Positions 15,954-22,840 of a DNA stretch of 25,323 bases are shown here, piece by piece (position 1 is the stretch's first letter; each line of letters begins with the position of its first letter). The stretch covers positions 1 to 25,323 of the forward strand of contig DKGG01000058.1 of NCBI GenBank assembly GCA_002453155.1, given 5' to 3'. The position numbers and the translations under genes are program-made. Source of the stretch: Bdellovibrionaceae bacterium UBA6776 (GTDB lineage: Bacteria; Bdellovibrionota; Bdellovibrionia; Bdellovibrionales; UBA1609). The notes under the pieces were generated by a model that was given only the letters and a program-made list of their open reading frames with translations, searched no databases and was not told the origin of the DNA.

Positions 15954-16391
15954 ATGATTGAAACAGGCCAGAATAAAAAAGAAGCCAAAAGAGAAGTGGA
16001 AAAGGTTGATCGAATTCCGCTAACCAACAGGTCATCTCAAATAGTTTCTCAAACAATAGATAAAATGCTTGAAAAGCATCCTGGGGTCAGCATGAACAGG
16101 AAGGACTTCGTAAACTGGCTCATTGAGGAGTCATTCAAAAGTCTGACCCCTTCAACCGAAAAAGTTCTTTATGAGAGATTTTACGACGAGATCAAGTTTT
16201 TAGAAAAATCTCTTCGCGCCTTAAAGAAGAAAAAGAAAAATGGCGAGGACGTCTCCATTGCCAAAGTCTTGAAACAAGCCAAACCAAAATTTAAGAAGAC
16301 TGAAGGTAAAACAGAAACATCAAATAAACCAAAAGCACCAGCGAAACCTTTAGAAAAAGAGAATTTAACGCCACAGAGAGCTAATGCATGA
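15954..16391 (+). CDS. Basic protein with ribbon-helix-helix-like N-terminal half (145 aa)
   Basis: AGGAG lies six bases before the ATG at 15954. Residues of about 20-60 ('RIPLTNRSSQIVSQTIDKML' then 'VSMNRKDFVNWLIEESF') have the strand-helix-helix pattern of RHH DNA-binding proteins. After a charged helix with poly-Lys, the C-terminal 45 residues are a disordered Lys/Pro/Ala tail. Such proteins in mobile elements serve as accessory relaxase or partition factors or as repressors; which one is unknown. The stop is 68 bases before the excisionase-like start, and the two are likely in one operon with the integrase. Confidence 0.75.
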   Translation: MIETGQNKKEAKREVEKVDRIPLTNRSSQIVSQTIDKMLEKHPGVSMNRKDFVNWLIEESFKSLTPSTEKVLYERFYDEIKFLEKSLRALKKKKKNGEDVSIAKVLKQAKPKFKKTEGKTETSNKPKAPAKPLEKENLTPQRANA

Positions 16392-16459
16392 TTGGTTCCT
16401 TCCTGACACTTTTTCTCATTCATAGCGCCACTCCTCAATATCAATATGGGGAAAGATCT

Positions 16460-16714
16460 ATGAAATACCAAATGATCATCGAGGATGATCGACCAAAAAC
16501 AGACACTAAAAACGAATGGCTCAATTCAAAAGAGGCGGCTGAATACTTAAGACTTGTAAGGGCCGATGGAACACCAGATCCGTTTCGCATTCGCACTCTG
16601 GTTCATCAAGGACGACTGCCTTTTTACAAGCCTTTTGGAAGGCTTATTTTTTTAAAGTCAGAACTAAAAAGTATCGTTGAAAAATCAAGACAAGGAGGAT
16701 GGAAATGGCGATAA
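16460..16714 (+). CDS. Excisionase-like HTH protein (84 aa)
   Basis: The start is the ATG at 16460, with GGGGA upstream. A longer frame from 16388 would overlap the previous gene and add an unrelated hydrophobic leader. 'NEWLNSKEAAEYLRL' followed by 'IRTLVHQGRLPFYKPFGRLIFLKSEL' is the winged-helix pattern of MerR/Xis-type excisionases (HTH_17 type), with an insert between the two helices. It overlaps the integrase start by ten bases, a typical xis-int pairing. It should bind near the attachment sites and steer the integrase toward excision. Confidence 0.85.
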   Translation: MKYQMIIEDDRPKTDTKNEWLNSKEAAEYLRLVRADGTPDPFRIRTLVHQGRLPFYKPFGRLIFLKSELKSIVEKSRQGGWKWR

Positions 16715-17907
16715 GAGAATACTCAAAAGATGGGCAGACCCTCTATTCCGTTTATATCGTGAAGAAGAGTCAGGTGGTTCATGGACTTAAAATATGTCGA
16801 GAGGCCAAGGGCTTAACTTCGATAACTGCGGCGCAGAGAAAGGAGCAATCCCTTTCTCGCATTGCTGAAAGAGATTTAATGAAGAAGGAACAGGAAAGTA
16901 TGGGGTGGGAGCACCTCATACTTGAATGGGAAAGTGCGGTTCAAAACGAGGATATTTTTGCGAGGAAACTCGCTCTCGCTAGTTTCGAGGACTATAGGAA
17001 TCTCTTATACAAACACACTCGCCACTGGTTCAAACTACCGGCCAATCAGATTGATAAATCAATGGCATGGACAGTTCTTGATAAAGTAGAAAGGGAACTC
17101 TCCATCGCAAGACGAAAAAAATTGAGATCTGCGATTGATTCTGTTTTTTCCTGGGGTTTCTTGTCAGGAAGAATAAAAGGCCTTCAATACACTCCCACCG
17201 AAGGCTATCAATCAACAAACAAGCCCATTGAAAAGCCACCTGAAATTTTAAATCTTGAAGAAATAAGAACACTTCTAAAATCTGCAATGACCATCGAACA
17301 CCACTGGTATCCCATTTGGGCAATGGCACTCCTAACAGGAATGAGAAGCGGAGAACTTTTTGCACTGACTTGGGGAAAAGTCGATCTTGAAAGCGGTATT
17401 CTTTACGTTCAAGAAAACTGGACCAGTAAAGAAGGGCTTGGGCCAACCAAGGGAAGATACTGGAGGTCAGTTCCCATCAGTGAGGAGCTGGGCTCACTCC
17501 TAAAACAACTAAAACTCAAATCAAGAGGTGGCTACTCGGAAAAAGTTTGGAAGTGGACAGATTCAAAACGCACAGACAAGAAATTTTACGTTGAAAACCA
17601 GTTTGTTCTTCCAAGGTTTAAATGCTGGAGAGAGGGACGCCAAGCTGACATCTTGAGAACCTTTTGTGAGAGTGTTGGAATCAAGTCCGTGAAATTCCAT
17701 ACGCTCAGAGCCTGTTTTGCCACTCAGCTGATAAAAGATGGTATTGCCCCAGGAGTGATTATGAAGATTTGCGGTTGGAAGGATTTAAAGACCATGCAGA
17801 GATACGTCAGACTTTCGGGCCTTGAGGTCAAAGGAGCCACAGAGTCACTTCGAGTGCTCCCTGCCCATGAGGCTATGGGGAGAGTCGTTAGTTTGTTTAA
17901 AGCCTAA
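16705..17907 (+). CDS. int: Tyrosine recombinase/integrase (400 aa)
   Basis: AAGGAGG at 16692-16698 is well spaced for the ATG at 16705; the in-frame ATG at 16699 is too close. Residues 1-60 are a basic arm-binding-type domain, about 65-165 a SAM-like core-binding domain, and 180-400 the catalytic domain. Catalytic residues are R214 ('TGMRSGEL'), K249 ('PTKGRYWR'), H332 and R335 ('HTLRACF'), W358 in place of the second His ('CGWKDLKTM'), and nucleophile Y367. Trp at that site is known in active recombinases. It is likely coupled to the excisionase-like gene by overlap. It reads toward tRNA-Cys but lies 3.3 kb from it, so it may or may not be the enzyme that made the outer island. Confidence 0.95.
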   Translation: MAIREYSKDGQTLYSVYIVKKSQVVHGLKICREAKGLTSITAAQRKEQSLSRIAERDLMKKEQESMGWEHLILEWESAVQNEDIFARKLALASFEDYRNLLYKHTRHWFKLPANQIDKSMAWTVLDKVERELSIARRKKLRSAIDSVFSWGFLSGRIKGLQYTPTEGYQSTNKPIEKPPEILNLEEIRTLLKSAMTIEHHWYPIWAMALLTGMRSGELFALTWGKVDLESGILYVQENWTSKEGLGPTKGRYWRSVPISEELGSLLKQLKLKSRGGYSEKVWKWTDSKRTDKKFYVENQFVLPRFKCWREGRQADILRTFCESVGIKSVKFHTLRACFATQLIKDGIAPGVIMKICGWKDLKTMQRYVRLSGLEVKGATESLRVLPAHEAMGRVVSLFKA

Positions 17908-17921
17908 GGCATGGGCCTTTT
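17906..17921 (+). terminator. Short hairpin at the integrase stop
   Basis: AAGGC (17906-17910) and GCCTT (17915-17919) flank a four-base loop and are followed by TT. The stem begins inside the stop codon. It is weak as a terminator. Confidence 0.35.
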
Positions 17922-18020
17922 CGTGTAGAGTCGAGCTTGTCCCAAAAGAGCTTTATTTTGTGTGAAATTCTCGAAATACCGAAAAAACATTTGTCTCTAA
18001 CTGTAAAATTTACAAAGCGC

Positions 18021-18033
18021 TCCCAGGACGTCC
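18021..18033 (+). repeat. Diverged CTGTCCCAGGA-type motif behind the integrase
   Basis: TCCCAGGACGTCC matches TCCCAGGACTGTCC from the 21 kb array with one base missing and forms the palindrome GGACGTCC. A TTGTCCCA lies at 17937-17944. Confidence 0.35.
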
Positions 18034-18069
18034 AGCACCATAGACAAATATTCATATATTAACTACTGA

Positions 18070-18078
18070 GTCACCAAC
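18070..18078 (+). repeat. 9-bp direct repeat GTCACCAAC, right copy
   Basis: Matches 14230-14238. It lies between the integrase gene and the first small exported-protein gene on the right. It is a candidate right edge of the integrase module. Confidence 0.35.
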
Positions 18079-18106
18079 TATGACAATAAATTTTTTGGGG
18101 AGCCGT

Positions 18107-18466
18107 ATGCTGAAAATCCTTCTTTTACTAACTCTTTCAATTTCTTATACGGGAGCGCTTGCAGAAGAAGCCTGTAAAGATAATCTTGCAGAACAAAAGT
18201 TTACATGTACTTATTATGAGTTTTGGCAAGATCAGAGCATGAAAATTGAAATAGACTTTCCCAAAGGCCCCGGATGTGACGAAGCGCCATCTAGTGGGAC
18301 AATTTCATTTCCTAGTTCAGACAAAGTTTTTACTGTTTATGAGCCGAAAGCTACGATGTATCTTTTAGCAAGAGGAATTCACTTAACTAAAATCACTTAT
18401 AAGAAAAGCCCTGAGGACAAAGAAATAGTCGAGACTTACTGTATCGACGCTGATTATAATCTGTGA
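18107..18466 (+). CDS. Small exported four-Cys protein, unknown function (119 aa)
   Basis: The start is the ATG at 18107, with GGGGAG seven bases upstream; an ATG at 18080 lacks a site and precedes the signal peptide by nine residues. Signal cleavage is predicted after 'TGALA'. The mature protein has Cys at 'EACKD', 'FTCTY', 'PGCDE' and 'TYCID', probably two disulfides, and a beta-rich pattern of alternating hydrophobics. The next exported-protein gene starts 10 bases after the stop, so the two are cotranscribed. Confidence 0.8.
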   Translation: MLKILLLLTLSISYTGALAEEACKDNLAEQKFTCTYYEFWQDQSMKIEIDFPKGPGCDEAPSSGTISFPSSDKVFTVYEPKATMYLLARGIHLTKITYKKSPEDKEIVETYCIDADYNL

Positions 18467-18476
18467 AGGAGTTTTC

Positions 18477-18833
18477 ATGTACTTTTTAAGAGTTTTCATT
18501 TTGGCTTTAATTTTTAACTCTGCCTTTACAACTGCGTTTGCCGGCGAAGCAAATCAGTCGAGTTTTTCGCCAAACAAGTGCAAAGAGTACATCAAAGACA
18601 ACTACCTAAAAATTAATCGTTGTGGTGGCAATCAAACTTATGATGAGTGCATGCAAGAAGGGTCCCAGTGCCACATTGACCTTCAGACATGTGTTTCTTA
18701 TGACGATTATCAATCCGTACTGTGCTTTGTAGAACAGTTATGGCCGAGCTCTAGCTGCGTGCAGTTGGTGCACCTTAGAGGAAATTGTTCAGTTCACAAT
18801 AACACAACATTGATATTAAATAATTTAGAGTAG
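18477..18833 (+). CDS. Small exported Cys-rich protein, eight Cys (118 aa)
   Basis: AAGGAG precedes the ATG at 18477. The signal peptide ends near 'TTAFA'. The mature chain of about 96 residues has eight Cys, enough for four disulfides, with spacing such as 'CGGNQTYDECMQEGSQC'. This density suggests a stable extracellular or periplasmic domain such as a binding or inhibitor module. I recognise no known knot family. It is in an operon with the gene ending at 18466. A new promoter follows at 18850. Confidence 0.8.
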   Translation: MYFLRVFILALIFNSAFTTAFAGEANQSSFSPNKCKEYIKDNYLKINRCGGNQTYDECMQEGSQCHIDLQTCVSYDDYQSVLCFVEQLWPSSSCVQLVHLRGNCSVHNNTTLILNNLE

Positions 18834-18849
18834 GTTGAAACTTCGACTT

Positions 18850-18878
18850 TTGACATTTTTTGATTACATCGCTATAAG
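18850..18878 (+). promoter_or_regulatory. Strong sigma-70 promoter
   Basis: TTGACA (18850-18855), a 17-base spacer and TATAAG (18873-18878) give a near-consensus promoter 26 bases before the ATG at 18905. It should drive the six-Cys protein and the overlapping ATP pyrophosphatase gene. Confidence 0.8.
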
Positions 18879-18904
18879 ATCCGTCAAAACCGCCGGGAGG
18901 AAAT

Positions 18905-19267
18905 ATGAAAGTTTTTAAGCCTTATTTTTTGCTGCTTACAGTTCTCTTAACATCAGGAGCCTATTCAAGCACGACACTAACCTGTTTAAATAAAATACAG
19001 AAAGATGCAATCGATCGTTATGTTGGCTTCTGTGACGAAAATGATCCCTATTATTCATACTGCGTATCGTTTAAAAATGAAGACTGCAGTTTAGGAGAAA
19101 TCAAGGCCTACGATGGTGACTTTAGCAACTCCTTCCAACCCCCGCTGACTTCAGTAAAAATCACTTGTGGTTCGCCAAGTGACTACTCAGAAGCCATCAC
19201 TTGGGAATATATCGCAGATGTTAATTGTAAGTTGTCCAGTCAATCTTTGGGATCTGTAGGAAATTGA
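18905..19267 (+). CDS. Small exported six-Cys protein, unknown function (120 aa)
   Basis: GGGAGGA lies upstream of the ATG at 18905, and a near-consensus promoter is just before it. A signal peptide ends around 'SGAYS'. Six Cys are spread over the mature part ('LTCLN', 'GFCDE', 'SYCVS', 'EDCSL', 'ITCGS', 'VNCKL'), so three disulfides are likely. The stop TGA overlaps the TTG start of the next gene as TTGA, an unusual coupling of an exported protein with a cytoplasmic ATPase. No family is recognised. Confidence 0.8.
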   Translation: MKVFKPYFLLLTVLLTSGAYSSTTLTCLNKIQKDAIDRYVGFCDENDPYYSYCVSFKNEDCSLGEIKAYDGDFSNSFQPPLTSVKITCGSPSDYSEAITWEYIADVNCKLSSQSLGSVGN

Positions 19268-19923
19268 ACAAGGTTGCCATTGGGTGGAGTTCGGGCAAAG
19301 ACAGCGCATTGACATTTTATCGGCTGATGCGCTCAAACGAGTTTATTCCTGCTGCATTATTCACTACTTATAATTCCACCTCTGACCGGCTTCCAATTCA
19401 AGGTTCGAGAATTGAAGCTGTTCGTAAGCAGGCCCAAGCCATTGGTTTACCTCTAATTGAAATTGATTTGCCAGAAAGCTGTCCAAATGAAGAGTATGAA
19501 CGAAGAGTCACCTCAGCTTTGAGCAGTCATAAAGAGGAGTTTTCAAGTCTCGCGTTTGGAGATCTTTTCCTTGATGGCATTAAGGAGTATAGAGAATCAT
19601 TTCTAAATCCAGCAGGATTTGAACTCATTTTTCCTCTAATGGGCATTCCAACTGAAGAACTCGCAAATGAAATTGTGAATTTGGGCCTAAAGGCAAGAAT
19701 TTGCAGTGTCGACTCAACCCAACTAGATCCTAAATTTATTGGCAGAGAGTTTGACAAGAAATTGCTTAATGACCTTCCTGAAAATGTTGATTTGTGTGGT
19801 GAAAATGGAGAATTTCACACGTTTGTCTACGATGGTCCAATTTTCAAAACGAGACCAATGATTGAGTTCAAGGAGCCAAAAAACTTAGGTCGATTTACCT
19901 TTTTGGAAATGGCGACTCTTTAA
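19264..19923 (+). CDS. Dph6/DUF71-family ATP pyrophosphatase (diphthine-ammonia ligase-like, 219 aa)
   Basis: The N-terminus 'VAIGWSSGKDSALTFY' is the PP-loop (SGGKDS-type, here S9-S-G-K-D-S14) of N-type ATP pyrophosphatases. The later 'LAFGDLFLDGIKEYRE', 'FPLMG' and 'CGENGEFHTFVYDGP' are signature stretches of the PF01902 (Diphthami_syn_2/MJ0570) family. Eukaryotic and archaeal members amidate diphthine. Bacteria lack diphthamide, so the bacterial substrate is unknown; adenylation followed by amide formation on some acid is likely. The start is TTG at 19264, overlapping the previous stop, with AGGAAA just upstream. About 220 residues is the usual length. It is cytoplasmic. Confidence 0.9.
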   Translation: MNKVAIGWSSGKDSALTFYRLMRSNEFIPAALFTTYNSTSDRLPIQGSRIEAVRKQAQAIGLPLIEIDLPESCPNEEYERRVTSALSSHKEEFSSLAFGDLFLDGIKEYRESFLNPAGFELIFPLMGIPTEELANEIVNLGLKARICSVDSTQLDPKFIGREFDKKLLNDLPENVDLCGENGEFHTFVYDGPIFKTRPMIEFKEPKNLGRFTFLEMATL

Positions 19924-20015
19924 AATCACATCGGCCCTGATTTAAAAAGCTCTGTATCCAAGTCCTGTGAAGCGAATATATTTCTAATAGGAATCCAAAG
20001 CATTCCTATAAAATC

Positions 20016-20046
20016 TTAGACGATTTGTTCTCTGTCCTGGTATAGG
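20016..20046 (+). promoter_or_regulatory. Possible promoter before the gene at 20072
   Basis: TTAGAC (20016-20021) and TATAGG (20041-20046) are spaced 19 bases, longer than ideal. CTGTCC, similar to the island-end repeats, lies in the spacer. Confidence 0.3.
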
Positions 20047-20071
20047 TCAAGACACTTTCATGGGAGGGCTG

Positions 20072-20374
20072 ATGTCTAAAATGAACTTAATATTTTTACT
20101 ATTCCTTTTTACGTCTATAGGCACGTTCGCAAAAGCAGAGCCACACTGTGAATGGGAAGTTGAAAAATATATGGATAATTTTTGCATCAATAAATATGAT
20201 GGCTCCGAGAATTATGATTTTGCTTATCTGAACTTGATCGGATCAGATGACAACATAAATACTTACGAAGTCTTTGTAATTGTGAACCCGTACAACGGAT
20301 ATTCCTCAGATGACGTCTTTCAAATACAGACTGATAAGAGTTGCAATGTTCTTAGAAGAATAAAAATTAGGTAA
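20072..20374 (+). CDS. Small exported three-Cys protein, unknown function (100 aa)
   Basis: GGGAGG sits seven bases before the ATG at 20072; an in-frame ATG at 20060 would place this site inside the gene. Signal peptide ends at 'FAKA' with mature start 'EPHCEW'. The mature part of about 75 residues has three Cys and is rich in Tyr, Asn and Asp, ending in a basic strand ('NVLRRIKIR'). It is probably a single small beta-rich domain. It stands alone between intergenic gaps. No family is recognised. Confidence 0.75.
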   Translation: MSKMNLIFLLFLFTSIGTFAKAEPHCEWEVEKYMDNFCINKYDGSENYDFAYLNLIGSDDNINTYEVFVIVNPYNGYSSDDVFQIQTDKSCNVLRRIKIR

Positions 20375-20503
20375 ATGTTAATCTTACAACGCCATTGATT
20401 CCTGAATTTTTTTCATTTTCTCCAACCACGCAGATATTGGTTTGAGTCCACTCCTAACAATGGATATTGAGTAGGGACCAAATCCATTTTTGAGAGGGAA
20501 AAT

Positions 20504-20950
20504 ATGAAAAAGGCAATATTGGCATTTGTACTTTTAAATTCTATTTCGGCATTTGCCATCAATACCAAATCCTGCCCAGGTCGCATTACGGTTCAGGTCA
20601 ATATGCCAGACTCTGTAGTGAAAGAGACCGGCTATAGAAATCCTCGAACTGCCGCTCTTGAATTTGACTCTGACAAAAATTCTGAATGCACATACAAGTC
20701 TATAGATTGGACAGGTGAGCGTGCAAGAATTGCTGGAAGTTTTAAAAAGGGAGCCAAAACACCAGCGAACATCCAAATTCAATTTCATAGGTACTTTGTC
20801 TATACCCGAATTGTGAAAATTGAAAATTACCAAATTGAACTTTCCAAAGATGCCAAGGCCTATGAAACACAAACGACATGGCTTTGGGATGACAATGTCG
20901 AAGACAGAGAAAGCGTCGGCGACGCTCAAATCCTGCTTATTTCTAATTAA
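20504..20950 (+). CDS. Small exported protein, unknown function (148 aa)
   Basis: Signal peptide 'MKKAILAFVLLNSISAFA' with GAGAGGGA upstream of the ATG at 20504. The mature protein has two Cys ('KSCPG' and 'SECTY'), alternating hydrophobic residues typical of a beta sandwich, and an acidic C-terminus. A strong terminator follows 46 bases after the stop. It is the last gene before the 11-bp repeats and tRNA-Cys, hence the right edge of the putative island. A 150-codon frame on the opposite strand is a shadow. Confidence 0.8.
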   Translation: MKKAILAFVLLNSISAFAINTKSCPGRITVQVNMPDSVVKETGYRNPRTAALEFDSDKNSECTYKSIDWTGERARIAGSFKKGAKTPANIQIQFHRYFVYTRIVKIENYQIELSKDAKAYETQTTWLWDDNVEDRESVGDAQILLISN

Positions 20951-20995
20951 AAGCGTGTCCCTCTGCCCTTTAAACAATAGCGCCACACACCTCTT

Positions 20996-21020
20996 AAAAA
21001 GCCCTTAAAAGGGCTTTTTT
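20996..21020 (+). terminator. Strong Rho-independent terminator
   Basis: AAAAAGCCCTT (20996-21006) pairs with AAGGGCTTTTT (21009-21019) over a two-base centre, giving an A-tract, GC-core, T-tract hairpin. It closes the exported-protein genes on the right. Confidence 0.85.
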
Positions 21021-21035
21021 CGTTTTACAACAAGC

Positions 21036-21084
21036 CTGTCCAAGACCTGTCCCAGGACTGTCCCAGGACTGTCCCAGGACTGTC
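21036..21084 (+). repeat. 11-bp tandem repeat CTGTCCCAGGA, about four copies
   Basis: Three exact units start at 21047, 21058 and 21069. A diverged unit, CTGTCCAAGAC, precedes them from 21036, and a partial CTGTCC follows at 21080. Each junction creates the dyad GGAC-T-GTCC, so the array offers several phased protein-binding sites about one helical turn apart. It lies 126 bases inside the right putative attachment site. Confidence 0.85.
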
Positions 21085-21178
21085 CTCGCCCAGATATATC
21101 AATCAATTTTGCTGTATGTTTTCAAAGCAACAAGGGGCTGTAAGTGGTTTTATTTTGATCCCAGATTTCAACAAGATA

Positions 21179-21202
21179 CAAAAAAACCCGCCGAGGCGGG
21201 TT
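21179..21202 (-). terminator. Terminator of the tRNA-Cys transcript
   Basis: On the minus strand AACCCGCC pairs with GGCGGGTT across a two-base loop (21185-21202), and a run of T follows, seven bases after the CCA end of the tRNA. Confidence 0.9.
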
Positions 21203-21209
21203 GTTAGTT

Positions 21210-21283
21210 TGGAGGTGGCTGCCGGATTTGAACCGGCGTAAACGGATTTGCAGTCCGCTGGATAACCGCTCTCCCAAGCCACC
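21210..21283 (-). tRNA. tRNA-Cys (anticodon GCA)
   Basis: Acceptor strands GGTGGCT and AGCCACC pair perfectly over seven bases. The anticodon arm reads GGACT-GCA-AATCC, the T-arm is GCCGG-TTCAAAT-CCGGC, and CCA is encoded. The sequence aligns base for base with the layout of bacterial tRNA-Cys, including AGCGGTTAT in the D-arm. It lies downstream of the ComM-like gene on the same strand and ends at its own terminator. Its last 16 bases are repeated at 5578-5593. Confidence 0.97.
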
Positions 21284-21337
21284 TTGAAAGACAGGAATCA
21301 CAATTAAAACCACAAAATTTTGAGGTTTGACAAGGAC

Positions 21338-22753
21338 TTAATTGGCGAACAGATCACCAATGGCTTTCACATCCCGCTGACTGAGCAGAAAGGCATCCGT
21401 CCAATTGGAGCTTGAAATCTCGGCCCGCCCTTCTAGGGCAGCCTGAGCCCGCGCCAGCTTCACCAGGGCATTTTCTCGGCGCCGGCTCTGAAAAACCCGG
21501 TACACCTCTGGGATGCCCTGAGAACAGGCATTTTTCAAAGAGGCTGATTCTGACAGATGCCGCCTTGCCTGGTCCACCTGCTTTTTGACCTCCGCCAAGG
21601 AGACCAATTCTTCCTTGGCACCTCGACTGCGATAGGCATCGGTCAACACTACCAAATCGAATCGATCCAGCATGGGGCCGGACAATCGCTCCCAAGTGGA
21701 CCGACACTTTTGCAAGGTGTAGCCACAACTGAAATTTCTTTTTGCACTGAGTTTTCCGCAGGGACAAAGATTTGTCGTGGCTACAAATTGAAAAGCCGCA
21801 GGCCAAGTCACACCCGCTCCCCCACGAGCCACTTGAATTTTTTGCGAAGCCAAAGGTTCTCTCAAAGCATCAATCACTCGCGCCGGAAAAAGCAAAAACT
21901 CATCCAAAATTAAAAGTCCTCCATGGGCCTTGGCCACTTCACCGGGAAATAAATTTCCACCGCCGCCGATCAATGACATGATGGGCGTGGAGTGATGGGG
22001 CGAAATCATCGGACGAAATTTTAGGTCTTCTCCAAATTGCAAATGGTGCGCTCTTAAATTTAAAAAGTCCTCTTCCGCCAAATCTGGAAGCAAATGAAAA
22101 AGACTTTCAGCAAATGTGGTCTTTCCAGATCCTGGCGGACCGGCAAGCAATGTCGAAGCCCCACTGACCGCAGAAAGTGCCAGCACGTGAGCTTGATCTT
22201 TTGAAAACCAAAGATCTGGAAGTTGGGGTCGCTCGGGCTGTGGCGTTGGAATTTCGTCTTCCCGGAAAGTCACCAAAGCCTCTTTTAAGTCCGCCAGAGT
22301 TTTTAAATAAACACGGCCTTTGTGACTCAAATCCCCTTCAAAAGAAGTCAGTACGACGTCATCCTCATGAAGTAGCGGGCGCAAACACTCCAAATCTTTG
22401 GGAGGAAGCACTCGTCCATCCAAACCCAGCTCTCCATAAATAAAGAGCCGATCTTTGGGAAGTTCCAATTTGATTTGCTGAGTCTCGAGCAAAAGTGCCA
22501 CGGCAATTGCAAACTCCAAACCCAACGAATGCTTTTTCACATCTGCGGGACGCAAATTTACCAATATTTGTTGTGAATTGGGCCAGGAGAAACCGGTGCT
22601 CATCAATGCGGATTTGATGCGCATAAAACTTTCTTTGATCATTTGATCTGGAAGCCCCAACACTTGCAGTTTTGGGAGCCCCCTCATCAATTGAAGCTCC
22701 AGTTCCATGGGAAATATTTTTCTTTGGCGGGTGTAGAAGGAATAGACTTTCAT
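21338..22753 (-). CDS. comM: ComM/YifB family AAA+ ATPase (Mg-chelatase-like, 471 aa)
   Basis: The N-terminal half is the Lon-protease-like fold seen in YifB/ComM ('RGLPKLQVLGLPDQMIKESFMRIKSAL', 'VNLRPADVKKHSLGLEFAIAVALL'). Walker A is 'GPPGSGKT' (205-212), Walker B is 'LLILDEF' (280-286), and the 'CPCGKL...FSCGY' and 'LSGPMLDRFDL' segments are diagnostic of the family. ComM is a hexameric helicase that drives branch migration during natural transformation. At 471 residues it is slightly shorter than the usual 500 or so, with a diverged first 15 residues. The ribosome site is weak. It lies 88 bases after the Xer gene and before tRNA-Cys on the same strand, in what looks like the core chromosome. 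Confidence 0.9.
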   Translation of the reverse strand: MKVYSFYTRQRKIFPMELELQLMRGLPKLQVLGLPDQMIKESFMRIKSALMSTGFSWPNSQQILVNLRPADVKKHSLGLEFAIAVALLLETQQIKLELPKDRLFIYGELGLDGRVLPPKDLECLRPLLHEDDVVLTSFEGDLSHKGRVYLKTLADLKEALVTFREDEIPTPQPERPQLPDLWFSKDQAHVLALSAVSGASTLLAGPPGSGKTTFAESLFHLLPDLAEEDFLNLRAHHLQFGEDLKFRPMISPHHSTPIMSLIGGGGNLFPGEVAKAHGGLLILDEFLLFPARVIDALREPLASQKIQVARGGAGVTWPAAFQFVATTNLCPCGKLSAKRNFSCGYTLQKCRSTWERLSGPMLDRFDLVVLTDAYRSRGAKEELVSLAEVKKQVDQARRHLSESASLKNACSQGIPEVYRVFQSRRRENALVKLARAQAALEGRAEISSSNWTDAFLLSQRDVKAIGDLFAN

Positions 22754-22840
22754 AAAAATAAAAAAGTCTGCAAAGAGGCGCCATCGCCCAAGTCAAACGA
22801 AAGAGAAATCAGAATTCCAAAAGACCGGATTGCGGACGAA

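Noticed and set aside
16388..16459. Longer N-terminus for the excisionase-like protein
   Set aside because: It would overlap the preceding gene and lacks a ribosome site. The ATG at 16460 has GGGGA upstream and begins just before the conserved HTH.
17030..17446. 138-codon minus-strand frame inside the integrase gene
   Set aside because: The integrase frame carries catalytic motifs throughout, so this is a shadow.
20534..20986. 150-codon minus-strand frame opposite the exported-protein gene at 20504
   Set aside because: The plus-strand gene has a signal peptide, ribosome site and terminator, while this frame has none.
21036..21084. CRISPR-like short repeats
   Set aside because: Units are 11 bp and contiguous, with no spacers and no cas genes nearby. 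This is a simple tandem array.
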